Shown here piece by piece: positions 1-8,400 of a DNA stretch of 12,416 nucleotides. The notes below the pieces were generated by a model, which was not told where the DNA came from, did not search any database, and saw nothing but the letters and a program-made list of their open reading frames with translations. The translations under genes were made by a program, and so were the position numbers. Source of the stretch: Larix sibirica (Eukaryota; Streptophyta; Pinopsida; Pinales; Pinaceae); the NCBI GenBank assembly GCA_004151065.3, contig NWUY0303917922.1:1-12416 (forward strand), in the 5' to 3' direction. The first letter of the stretch is position 1. The number at the start of each line of letters is the position of its first letter.

Positions 1-59
1 AGGGGCACATCTCCCAAGTCTTGAGTAGCTCAGAGCTCTCAAAGCAATAATCAAACTGG

Positions 60-98
60 AAAAATATGTCCATGGGTGTGCTCCTCCTTCTTTTATAA
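60..98 (-). promoter_or_regulatory. TATA-box-like core promoter, minus strand
   Basis: Read on the minus strand, CTTATAAAAG sits at about 99-90, an excellent plant TATA box, followed by a purine-rich run and GAGCACACCCATGG. Transcription would be expected to start about 30 bases downstream, near 60-65. The first ATG (73-71) opens a 24-codon frame that stays open to the window edge, but it lies only about 17 bases past the box, so it would fall at or before the transcript start. An LTR U3/R boundary or a promoter whose gene lies to the left are both possible; the sequence does not decide. Confidence 0.35.
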
Positions 99-253
99 GA
101 TGATGGGGATTGAATATGCAATGTATGTGGTCCACCATCCTCATCCAATGCGCCCTCACTAGCTAATTTTGGACTAACAAATTTATCTATCTTTTTCCTT
201 GCTTTCTTGCCTTTTTGCTTTTGGTAACTCCTTCTTTTCCTTGATTTTCTCTG

Positions 254-344
254 CTTTCTACTTTTTTGTGCTTTCCTACTTTTATGTTGCTTTCTACTCT
301 TCCGTGCTTTCATGCTTTTATGCTGCCTTCCAACTTTTAAGTTC
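254..344. repeat. Degenerate 17/19-bp alternating minisatellite
   Basis: Five adjacent units begin CTTTC or CCTTC: 254-270 (17 bp), 271-289 (19 bp), 290-306 (17 bp), 307-325 (19 bp) and 326-344 (19 bp). The 17-bp units end in GTG and the 19-bp units in ATGTTG or ATGCTG, so the first four form two copies of a 36-bp higher-order unit. The plus strand is pyrimidine-rich and the minus strand purine-rich. The flanks at about 190-250 are similar in composition but without clear units. Confidence 0.65.
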
Positions 345-645
345 ATTTCTTGATTTTCTTTGGTTTACCTCCAATTTCCTTTTTGGAAGACAACTCATAG
401 GGTCCACTAAAGCTCGTATGCACCCTCTTAGGTCACCCTAGTATTTAAAACTCATCAAAAAATTAATTAATTATTAAATATTCTAAGTAGGGATTACATT
501 CTTGTGCACGATTTAATTTATTTACACTAGATAACCATAGGCTAAAATTAATCCCTAACTAATGTATTTAATTTTCCACTAGGGCCCATGGGGGTCTAAT
601 GGGATAGTGGTTGCTCCCTGGTTCTATAAAAAATGGAGATATTAC

Positions 646-921
646 AGAATATTTGGCTATGTATTTCAAGACATCATAATGTGGGAGCACTGGTTGACAA
701 TCCACATTTGCTCGCCATGTTTAAAGTATGCTAGGATTATAGATGCTCAGATGAGCATCATTGTGCACTAGGTGATATGTTTTTTGACCCGTTTCATAAA
801 TGTAGAGTGATGATTCATGTTGTACATTCCAAGGGAATTTATATCTTCATTCAAGTGTATTCTCTATTCCACGTAGACATGAATTTTCAGTGCACTTTGT
901 ATGTCTTTGTACTTGGTTTAG
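646..921 (-). pseudogene. Helitron Rep/helicase-like protein fragment
   Basis: Reading the minus strand from 921 down to 646 in a single frame gives a run of about 92 codons with two in-frame stops (near 844-842 and 723-721). It resembles the Helitron replication initiator/helicase-like domain of the type fused to PIF1-family helicases. Recognisable blocks in order are NQVQRHTKCTENSC, KFPW, a YNPSIL segment, then TWRANVDCQPVLP and VLKYIAKY. The last block matches the two-tyrosine (Y2) motif that, by family knowledge, nicks DNA in rolling-circle transposition; both tyrosines are retained. The similarity stops abruptly after KYIAKY; the PIF1 helicase and both Helitron ends are missing. At its start it abuts the LINE-A reverse transcriptase remnant. 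The fragment is too short and too damaged to be active. Identification is by eye but the motif string is distinctive. Confidence 0.78.
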
Positions 922-927
922 GAGTTG

Positions 928-2450
928 TTTAAAAAAGCAACTTATTTTTATCCCATATTACAAGATTTGTTGATTTACAATTGTTTTCAAGACCAAAATA
1001 AGATTTCTACCCTCCATTGATCATTTTCTCAATGTTATAGTCCAATCAAGCTTGTGATGAAGGTTAAATCCAATATATTTTTATGATGTGACTTTCACTA
1101 AGTTTTTATTGTCATGCACAAATTAACACAATTCATCCTTTGGGATTTGATTATCATAGACTTTGTTTTGTTTGTGTTCAATGTCATACTATGCTAGAAT
1201 ATAAATCCTTGTGAATTTTTAGTTGCTTCTCGAGATAAGAAGTACACCTCACTATAAGAACAATACCATCAATGTAGAGAAGAAGGATGATGACTATTCC
1301 AGCTAAGGTCGTGCTAATGAAACCTATTTCTACCAAACATGCCTCTAACTTGTCAATTTAAATGCCAAAAATCATAGGGGATAGGGAACAACCTTTCTTA
1401 AATCCTATTTATAAATAATTTCTCTGACAATATTTAGTATTCTTGAACTTATCAATAACATTCTCATACAACCCTATCACAACAACTCTCAACCCAAACG
1501 AAACCTTTAACTCTTTTCATCTACTCCAAAGGTTAATTATATGCAATATGTTAAAATGGTTTCCTAAATTCAATGAAACAACACAAGAGATTGGATTTAT
1601 AGTTATGACATTGCTTTGCAATGATCTTAAGCATAAACAAGTGGTTCACGATTGAATTATAGATTCTAAAAATGGATTAGCCTTTATCCCTTTTATCCTA
1701 AATTTCAAACCATATGTTAATCTTCTTTGTATAATAATTCCATATAACCTAGCTAAGAGAGGACTAATAATAATGGTCATATAATTAGAGGGGTTTAGGG
1801 GTTGTTTTTATCATGGCTTGGAAAAATAGGAACAATGAGGCTTTAAAGCCATGGTTTAGGGAATCCTTGCTTTCTACTAGATTGAAGAGTTTGTGAATGT
1901 GAGGGATGAGGACATGTCCTCCAATTTTTAGGATTTATACTTCATAGCCTTCAATGTCCTTAGCTTTCCCTTTCACAAGTTGTTTAACTTGAAACTCTAT
2001 CTTCCAAGGTAAAAACATCTTGCTTTGTAGTAAAGGTTTGGAAGTTGTCCCAGACTTTCAGTGATTCATAAAACTTCTTAACGTCACAATTCTTGTCCCT
2101 CAAGGAAATCATATTTTAGTTTTATGAGTTAGAATTTGCCTCCACTTTTTACTAGGATCAAATATAGCAAGATGTAAAAGCTTCTCTTTTGTTTTATTTG
2201 TAGAATATATTTTTTTCTTATTATTAGGGATTTGTAGGTATACATCTTGTCGTATTTTAAAGACTCGTTGGAGGCCTTTCTAATGGATTTCTTGCAATTT
2301 TACACTTTTTATCATACCGTGGGTTGGCCATTCTATTTTTATTTTTACTTGAAACTCCAAGAGAGTACATGTTTATACATGTTGAGAATGTTGTTGTAAA
2401 ACTATGATATAGGTCTTCAATATTGTCATTACTTAATGAGAGATTTGATT
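928..2450 (-). pseudogene. LINE-A ORF2, reverse transcriptase part
   Basis: The region encodes a broken LINE reverse transcriptase, which would copy element RNA at the nicked target. In reading order: a Lys-rich linker with KLLHLAIFDPSKKWRQIL (about 2190-2130); finger motifs GFPKPW, IVPIF and TIIISPLLARLYGI (about 1880-1740); motif A region CCFIEFRKPF (about 1595-1560), where the family aspartate of F-D-F is Glu and the next one is a TAA stop; motif B KGCSLSPMIFGI (about 1400-1362); and motif C LYIDGIV (about 1282-1262) in place of Y-A-D-D, so the second catalytic aspartate is Gly. Then follow NTNKTKSMIIKS and the thumb-like segment HHKLDW, INGGWKSYFGLENNCKS and WDKNKLLF, ending near 928. Motifs lie in several frames. 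Catalytically dead. Confidence 0.85.
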
Positions 2451-2479
2451 CATTTTTTTAATTCTTTAAAAATAGCTCA

Positions 2480-3345
2480 TCTTGCTTTTGTTGAAAATCA
2501 AGTGTTTTCACTATTTGATTTTTCTTCTGTGCGATTATTATGTATGACAAAGTTTAGAGTTAGGATTAAAAGTGTACGCTCTGAGTCTGGTGCATGGTCA
2601 TTTGAGATGTCAAAAATAACTATTTGGCTGTATATATTGATAATGGATATAACATAATCTACTAGACCATTGCCAAGCCCATGAACACAAGTCATCTGAC
2701 TAGATTTTGGCCACTTCACTAGACCATTGCAAATTATTAGGTCTTGAAATCTGTAAAGTTTGATCGATTCAGAACTGAACAAACATTTAACTAAATCTTA
2801 AGATCTTCTCTTGTATTCATGATATAAAACAAGGCCCTCATCTAACCATAGAAGATTAGGGTTGGAGAGATTGCTACTGATAATAGCTTGGTTGCTTGTT
2901 GTTTTAGCATTAAACTCCCCTAGAAAGAGGATATCACATTCATTACTTAGAGTAGAAATATCACGTTCTAAGCCACTGTACGGACAATTTTTATCTATAT
3001 ATGTTTTTCTTATAAAGGGTAGAATTTATAGGAGTAAAATAAAGGATTGCTAAATAATTTGTTTTTTCATCTATATGTACTAATTGAAAGGGTATTTCTT
3101 GTGAATCTTAATATAACCTAGAAAATGTTCTTCCTTATGTAACAAGCTATGAATCCGATGCCTTTGCAACATGATCTCTTGTTCCATATTGACAACAAGA
3201 CAAATCCTTCTATGTTGGGGAGTCTAGATTCTTCATGTTCCCAAGTTTCAACAAGCAATATAATATCAATTTTACTTAGGATCAGATTTAAATTGGGACC
3301 TTTTCTCTATGGAAAGCCATGATAGTTCAAGGAGAGGATCTCAAG
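2480..3345 (-). pseudogene. LINE-A ORF2, endonuclease part
   Basis: An AP-endonuclease-like domain (exonuclease-endonuclease-phosphatase fold) that would nick target DNA to prime reverse transcription. In reading order: LNYHGFP (about 3330-3310, the conserved Asn region), LILSKIDIILLVETWEHEE (about 3285-3229, with the metal-binding Glu), NIEGFVLLSIWNKRSC (about 3220-3170), PYSGLERDISTLSN then ILFLGEFNAKT (2930-2900, normally G-D-F-N), and a long stop-free stretch 2782-2498 with LIICNGLVKWPKSSQMTCVH, DYVIS and NDHAPDSERTLL. The last block should hold the S-D-H catalytic triplet; Asp is Glu and the His codon appears to be lost. A frameshift and stops lie near 3130-2980 and 2800. Inactive remnant; domain identity is secure. 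Confidence 0.85.
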
Positions 3346-3538
3346 TGTGTCAAATTCCTATTTATTATCATTTGTTTTATCCTTACCTCTAATAATTGCT
3401 TTTGAATTTCTAGTTAGTGCCCATTTTTCTTCCTTCCTCACTTCTTATACCTTTTGATCTTATTTCCTTGATTCAACTTGATTAGCTCAAATGAAAACTC
3501 CATTTATAAATTTTCTTAACCTTTTTAGACTAGAATTT

Positions 3539-4130
3539 TTAATTGAGTATGTCATATTTATGGTTAGTAGAGCTTACCTCAACAGCTATTAACCTATATT
3601 TATGTTCAATTATTTTGTCCAATCTCTTTGATTCTATGAGACACGTTGTTTTAATTTGTAACTTGTTTGTACCTCTTCCTTGACTAGTGTTGATGTTTCC
3701 TCTTATCTCTCCTCTTTTAAAGAAAAAAATTATGAGGTTTAATACTATTTTGTTACATAGGTGGTCTAATTCTATCAGCTTATCCATTTCCTCTTTAATA
3801 GGATGGATATTCAAGTTACCTTCTAAACTATTTGGTGCTAGATTATTATTTATCTTTTCTAAATTATCCATGTCCCCTTCATTTTAATATTTTCTAAATT
3901 ATCCACATCCCCTTCCTACGTTATTTGTTTCATTCCTTGATTTCACTTTTCCATATTTCTTGTAGTCTAATGTCCATTGTTTGGAACTTATTCTCCAACG
4001 CTATTATTTTATTGTCATTTATTTTTAAATCTTTTCTTCAAATGATGTAAATTTATTAGAATCAATACCTCACACTCTATTTGAAATTTAGCTTCTCTTT
4101 CTTCTATTCATTTATTGAATAATTCTATAT
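3539..4130 (-). pseudogene. Probable LINE-A ORF1 remnant (coiled coil)
   Basis: Upstream of the endonuclease on the same strand is a broken frame rich in Lys, Glu, Asn, Ile and Leu. Around 4125-3950 it reads NFYEYIELFNK, then EREAKFQIECEV, then in another frame ALENKFQTMDIRLQEIWKSE, with hydrophobic residues spaced as in a coiled coil. The stretch 3871-3539 is stop-free for 110 codons, beginning MDNLEKINNNLAPNSLEG. LINE ORF1 proteins often bind RNA through coiled-coil trimers, and position and composition fit that. No zinc knuckle or RRM is seen. The assignment is by position and composition, not by recognised homology. Confidence 0.42.
3855..3924. repeat. Short tandem duplication, 35-bp spacing
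   Basis: TTTTCTAAATTATCCA followed by two variable bases and TCCCCTTC occurs at 3855-3880 and again at 3890-3915, with 24 of 26 positions identical. The repeat lies in the LINE-A ORF1 remnant and duplicates a segment coding on the minus strand for a DNLE-like sequence. The 35-bp period is not a multiple of three, so the duplication shifts the frame. Confidence 0.7.
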
Positions 4131-4135
4131 ATTCA

Positions 4136-4670
4136 TAAAAATTGTTTTTGATAACTTTACTAAATATGCCCCTAAAAATATTTAATAATATATGTAGTAT
4201 ATTACTCCAAAATAAAGATACATAAAAAAATCGAACCATAAACAAAATTAAAAGAATAAACTTGTGAAAACAACTATGCTTTAATAATTAATAGAATTTT
4301 AATAATAAAATACTCAAATTTATTCCACAATACTTAAATACTTATTATATCTTTAATGAATATTTTTCATTTGATACATGCAAATGTTCATTAATGAAAC
4401 TAACATAAGAGTTTTACTTTATAGTGACCCTCTCCCACGTCGAACAATGCATAACACAACATCCCCATTAACAACCAATCCGTCTATTTTTGAAACACAT
4501 AAAATATGTATGGTTTACATGAGTTATTTTGCATTATCGAGAGTCTCAACTACAATAAATTTGAATACTATTCCACGATCCTATTTGTAAACCCCATATA
4601 TAGAGAGATAGAAATCATATAATATTATTATTAAATCCATCATATTTCATATTCTTATATTGGAGAGGGT
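4136..4670. other. AT-rich spacer between two head-to-head LINEs
   Basis: This stretch is very AT-rich with many short A and T runs. The only frame of note is 70 codons on the plus strand at 4378-4590 (starting MQMFINETNIR), which I do not recognise and which has no visible promoter context. It lies between the 5' ends of LINE-A (minus) and LINE-B (plus), so it may contain their 5' untranslated regions, but I see no terminal repeats or clear element ends. Confidence 0.5.
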
Positions 4671-4677
4671 TTTGGCT

Positions 4678-6617
4678 ATGATGTTGTAGAAATGGAGCCA
4701 GATCCTGAGTTGGTGGATTACTTTGATGATGATTTATTGGAAGAGAATATTTTTGTGCAATATTCTGGTCAGCGTAGGTGGTTTGGATTTTTCTAATGGA
4801 TTCAAGGAAGGGTTAAGTGTGGGTATTGATTTATCGTCATAACCCTCATCTAAACATATGGAGGGTTATGAAATGGCAGATGCGAAGGATCTTGTTATCA
4901 CTGAAATGCGCTAAGAGAGTACGATAAGTCCATTTTTGGGTTTGGAAGCAGTTGCTTCTTTACCGTTGCCATCATAAGGGTCTTGCAAGATTGCATATTG
5001 CATGTGTGAGGGGATGGAAAAGGCGCCCTTGCATGGCTCTTCCAAGTAGTTTCAAGTGTGCTTCCGATAGTTCTCAAGATGATTATTCCTGAGGCTTTGT
5101 AGGGTGGAAGCTTGAGTTCAACAACTTACATAACTTCTTCCCACGGAAGCCTTAGTCTTCCAAAACAATGTGTCATAAGGTGGTTCGTTCTAGAGGAGGA
5201 GGTATTGCCCTAGTTGTTGGAAAAGATATTTCTGTCATGGAGATATCTAATTTGGAGAGTCGTGCTTTGGTAAGAAAGTTATGTGGGAGAAGGGTTAGTT
5301 TGGAAGCTATTCCAAAGTGGGTCCAAGAGTAGTAGATGACGATAGTGGGTTACTGTTTGGTTATCCACTCTTTGTCTCAAGGTTGGTTCAACTTCTCATT
5401 TAGATAGTATTATGCATTGATGTTGGTATTTGGATAAACATTTGTTGGTTTCTAAGATGTGGCACCCTTTGTTCAATCCCACAAATGAATTATTGTTTAA
5501 TTCCCCCAATTGGGTTAAGTTGTTGAGACTTCCTCTCGAATTCTAGTATGAGGTGGGCCTAAAGGCTATAGGGGAATCATTAGGAAAATTCATCGTTGTG
5601 GACGAGAGTGTTTATGTGAGCTCATTATGGTCGGTAGCTAAAATTATCGTTGAGATTGATACTTAACAAGGGTTATATAGATCTATTGATCTAGTTGTTA
5701 GTGACCAATCATACACCCAAACGTTAGACTATGTCAACATGCCCTTTTAGTGTATTTGTTGTCACTTCTATGGAAATTTGTTGGCGGATTGCAATAAATA
5801 GTTTAGCAGGCATGTTTGGAAGCCTAAGAAGGAGGGGATCTAGATTTTGGGGTAAAAAATCTGATGGGGAATCAGTCACTGCCTATCAATGTGGAGGAGG
5901 TATTGGTTGTGGATGGAGGGGTTGGTGAAGCCACATATGATAAGGTGGTTAAAGCAATGAAGGAGACATCTACGTGCTTTTTGGTCAACAACATGTCCAT
6001 CCCTTTAATCACTAGGGGTGGGTTTCAATATGCACACTCGAATATTTCTCATGACATATTCAGTGATATTGGTTTTTTCTCTTAGCAGTTGGTTCACCTA
6101 GATCAATTATGGAACTCGTAATCTTTAGTTGTCAACTATAAGTCTCAAAATCCCTCAAAATACGTTCCTTTATTAATTATGCCAAACCTTGATTTGATTT
6201 CTTCTATAAACCCATATTGGTTGATATCCCTTCTCCTCCAAGTGATGATTTGGATATGGGGTTAAATTCTTCTTTTTTGGGTGAGGAGGTGGTGGTCAGT
6301 TATGTAGTTGGCATGTCTGGGGACACATACTCCTGGACCCATTTGGTATCCCCTAAAAAATCTAAATCGAACAGTCATTCTTTAAGTTGATTGTGGAGGG
6401 GGGGGTGTTTACTGAGGCCTCAGGCCCATCCCCGAAAATTGATGGTGTTGGGAGGGATAGGTTTCGACACCCCAAAGGAAGGTGGTGTATCCAAATTTCA
6501 TAGGTAATTTGCTATCAAGAATGTTTAGAAGCAGGATGTCAAAGAGGTTAGTTAGGGTAGGCATAAGATTCTTCTTAGGGTCGTTAGAGAAAGGCAGACT
6601 CCCTCAGTGGTTCCCAA
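4678..6617 (+). pseudogene. LINE-B ORF1 (DUF4283-like, CCHC knuckle)
   Basis: This is the nucleic-acid-binding ORF1 protein of a plant LINE, now broken. It opens with an acidic segment GFGYDVVEMEPDPELVDYF (about 4668-4725), then, after a poorly readable part, a 55-codon open stretch at 5168-5332 with RSRGGGIALVVGKDISVMEI. A later stretch at about 5460-5840 reads NWVKLLRLPLEF, GLKAIGESLGKFIVVDES and QGLYRSIDLVV, the pattern of the DUF4283 and zf-CCHC_4 region. The zinc knuckle CICCHFYGNLLADC lies at 5751-5792; the histidine expected in C-x2-C-x4-H-x4-C is Asn. Beyond 5870 the sequence is variable and low in recognisable motifs, as usual for ORF1 tails. Stops are mostly TAG where family pattern suggests Trp or Gln. 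The domain call is secure, the exact limits are not. Confidence 0.75.
5751..5792 (+). other. Zinc knuckle of LINE-B ORF1, His lost
   Basis: The 14 codons CICCHFYGNLLADC keep the three cysteines and the glycine of a CCHC zinc knuckle, but the ligand histidine is replaced by Asn (AAT). A TAG stop directly precedes it and another follows four codons later. The basic tail FSRHVWKPKKEG follows, typical for this class. Confidence 0.7.
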
Positions 6618-7717
6618 ATGAAGATTGTATCCATTAATTCCAGAGGACTAAGGGGGTAGGCCAAATAGTTAGACCTAAAGCGATTAATGGATAAAGAGAA
6701 GCTTGAAATGATTATGATACAAGAGACTATGGGTAGGGAGGCCTTGTGGTCTCAGAGCTTCGCAAACATTTTGGAGGTTGGGAGTTCGTTGCTTTGGACT
6801 CATTTGTTCATTCTAGAGGTGTTGTTTCTGGACTTAATCATCAATTAAATTTGTGTAATTGTTTTGCAGTAAATTATGGTCAGTGTACAAATATTTATTA
6901 AAAAGATTTGGATCAATTATTTTTTGTTTTCAACATATATGGGTTGTATAAGGGGAAACATGATTTTTGCAAACATCTTTTATCGCTCCAATGCTTGAAG
7001 GTGGAAAATATCATAGTTGGTGGGGACTTAAACTTCATTGTTAGTCGGGAGGAGATATGGGGACCTTTAGCCCAGAAGGATTGTTTAGGTCAATTCTTTG
7101 TGGATAAGTTTGAGGATATCGAATGGGTTGATGTGGAGCCTAGCCAACGTTTGATGACTTGGAGCAATAATCATGTTGGTATAAGGGGGTTGGATAAACG
7201 CTATGACAAGTTTCTGATACATGTCAGTCTAGTGCAGTTCATTGACCACTATCACTGTTGGCTGGGAAGTAATAATTTTTCTTATCACTCCCCTATTTTC
7301 ATAGAACTTGGAGCTTCTGAGGACAAGCATGGATCCCCTTTCAAAAACAACTCCACCTAGGAGATTGAATATGAAATGCGTCAACTTGTGAAACAATATT
7401 GGTAGCACTTTGATGTCAATACAAGTGAGTGTGATGGATTCCAATTCATTAGGTTGCTTTTCCTTTTAAAAGAAAGGGTAGTGGAGTGGGATAAGGAGTG
7501 ACATCACAAAAGGGAGGGTTTGTTGTTATAGTTCGAGGGAAAGATTGGCAAATTTTTCGAAGACAGCTAGGGGGGTTTAATAAATGATGAGGCAAAGGAG
7601 AGGATTATAGGGCTAGAACAAAAGAGGAACAAACTGTTAAGGGACAAGTAGAATGACTAGCAATTAAAAACTAGGGAAATTTGCTTGCCTCGGGTGACAA
7701 GAATATGAAGTTTTTTT
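6618..7717 (+). pseudogene. LINE-B ORF2, endonuclease and RT lead-in
   Basis: The frame starts at ATG 6618 with MKIVSINSRGLRG, the usual start of plant L1 ORF2 with the conserved Asn, then TAG stops within ten codons. MIMIQETMGREAL (about 6708-6745) holds the metal-binding Glu. A frameshift near 6770 moves to the frame that stays open to 7360 apart from one TAA at 6897-6899. It contains FNIYGLYKGKHDF, IIVGGDLNFIVSREEIWGP (catalytic Asp), WVDVEPSQRLMTWSNNHVG, LDKRYDKFLIH and SYHSPIFIELGA; the last block should be S-D-H-S-P, so the aspartate is Tyr. After 7360 the connecting region continues with QLVKQYW, KIGKFFEDS, AKERIIGLEQKRNKLLRDK and GDKNMKFF to about 7717, with several stops. The RT is absent. 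Inactive, but the domain is unambiguous. Confidence 0.87.
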
Positions 7718-7734
7718 AGCCTTGCTTGCCTTGC

Positions 7735-8200
7735 TTCTAGGATTGGCTAAGTTTATAGCCACCTTCTCAATTAAAACTATTCGAATGTTTATCAATTTCA
7801 AGGGCTTCTTTGATGATGCAACATGAGTAACGAGGAGTAGATGTTAGAATTTTGGTATGGTCAAAGCATATTAAATGCTTAGAGTTATGAGAGTGTTCAA
7901 TGATCATTGATTTAGATAGGTGTTTGTGAAAGGTGTCAACAATAGCTTCTTAAGAGTAATTTGCACTAATCAACATGTTTGATCAATGTAGGATTTGCCA
8001 CTTGAGCATGGAATTTGATAGATGCCATGGGAGAGCAATGAATTAGGACTATCTCTGAAACTTAGAAATAATTGTTTAAGGGTTTCATGAGGCTTGAAGT
8101 GAGTTTGATGTTCTTTTTGGCTAGGATTTTAAATAATTGATTAATGATGCCTAAGGTATAAGGAAGAGGAATTTATCCTAGGGGAGGAGAAGAGGACCTA
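7735..8200 (-). pseudogene. Penelope-like GIY-YIG endonuclease
   Basis: Downstream of the RT in the same orientation is a GIY-YIG nuclease domain, which in these elements is thought to cut target DNA. A lead-in HETLKQLFLSFRDSPNSLLS (about 8085-8030) is followed by HGIYQIPCSSGKSYIDQTC (8029-7973). GIY is intact; YIG has become YID. A TGA stop follows, then QITLKKLL where the family has a catalytic Arg (here Thr). The end of the domain reads IIKEALEIDKHSNSFN and GGYKLSQS (about 7800-7740), matching the usual C-terminus. Several TAG/TGA stops and at least one frameshift are present. The domain order RT then GIY-YIG separates this from LINE and LTR elements. Confidence 0.83.
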
Positions 8201-8400
8201 GTCTTCTTGGTTTTTGGATGGAGAAGGGTCAATTTTTTTTGTTGATTTGGGAAAGAAGGTAAACATTTGATTGAAGATCCTTATTGACATGGGCTCTCTC
8301 TTTGTTAACATGTGTAGAGATTCAAATAGCTCTAGAAGTGAGAGTTTTGAAAACAATTGATTTTTTAGCTTGGTGGTGGTGAGATTGGGCATGGATGTAT
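8201..8400 (-). pseudogene. Linker between Penelope RT and GIY-YIG
   Basis: A 64-codon stop-free stretch (8392-8198), starting MPNLTTTKLKNQLFSKL, lies between the two domains. It contains the segment IFNQMFTFFPKSTKKIDPSP and ends in a Pro/Ser/Lys-rich part, with charged residues common in this linker. In Penelope-like proteins this part follows the thumb and precedes the endonuclease. Assigned by position and by partial similarity only. Confidence 0.55.

Larger units (their letters stand above)
1..645. other. Non-coding, promoter- or LTR-like region
   Basis: No convincing protein-coding frame is present. The left part has a TATA box on the minus strand close to the edge, the middle is a strongly pyrimidine-rich (plus strand) stretch with a degenerate minisatellite, and about 440-560 is AT-rich. 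An imperfect inverted pair CCACTA/TAGTGG flanks GGGCCCATGGGGG near 576-609. Such a mixture fits a retrotransposon LTR or a promoter next to the Helitron fragment at its right, but no second LTR copy or primer-binding site is visible. An 80-residue plus-strand frame at 199-441 is only a by-product of the T/C-rich repeat (Phe, Leu and Ser codons). Confidence 0.4.
925..4135 (-). mobile_element. Decayed LINE retrotransposon (LINE-A)
   Basis: The minus strand carries the usual order of a two-ORF LINE: a Lys/Glu-rich coiled-coil-like ORF1 remnant (about 4130-3540), an endonuclease (about 3345-2490), a spacer, then reverse transcriptase (about 2130-930). Frames shift repeatedly and stops are frequent, so it is an old copy. 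The 3' end is missing: the sequence stops within the post-RT region at about 925, where Helitron sequence begins, so no 3' UTR or poly(A) tail is visible. The left limit of ORF1 (about 4135) is approximate. No target-site duplication could be identified. Confidence 0.85.
4675..7717 (+). mobile_element. 5' half of a plant L1-type LINE (LINE-B)
   Basis: On the plus strand, ORF1 with a DUF4283-like domain and a zinc knuckle (about 4678-6617) is followed by ORF2 starting at the ATG at 6618, with an endonuclease and the connecting segment before the RT. The sequence ends at about 7717, just after a GDKNMKFF block that in this family precedes the RT domain. The RT, zf-RVT and RNase H are absent. 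LINE insertions are usually truncated at the 5' end, so loss of the 3' end points to a later deletion or insertion; Penelope-like sequence in the opposite orientation begins within about 20 bases. Many in-frame stops show that it is old. Confidence 0.85.

Noticed and set aside
199-441. 80-codon plus-strand frame with a hydrophobic, Phe-rich product
   Set aside because: It is produced by the T/C-rich minisatellite and flanks; the composition is low-complexity and no promoter or homology supports a membrane protein.
1443-1655. 70-codon plus-strand frame
   Set aside because: It lies antisense to the LINE-A reverse transcriptase motif A region and is a shadow of it.
2436-2657. 73-codon plus-strand frame
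   Set aside because: Overlaps the LINE-A endonuclease on the other strand, which carries recognisable motifs; a shadow frame.
3687-3887. 66-codon plus-strand frame
   Set aside because: Antisense to the LINE-A ORF1 remnant; no recognised content.
4378-4590. 70-codon frame considered as a small gene
   Set aside because: No homology recognised, no supporting signals, AT-rich spacer context; chance frame is the simpler explanation.
5731-6085. Two overlapping plus-strand frames in other phases
   Set aside because: The first is out of frame with the zinc knuckle it overlaps; the second is only the decayed tail of LINE-B ORF1, covered there.
7229-7444. 71-codon minus-strand frame
   Set aside because: Antisense to the LINE-B endonuclease, which is clearly coding on the plus strand by ancestry.
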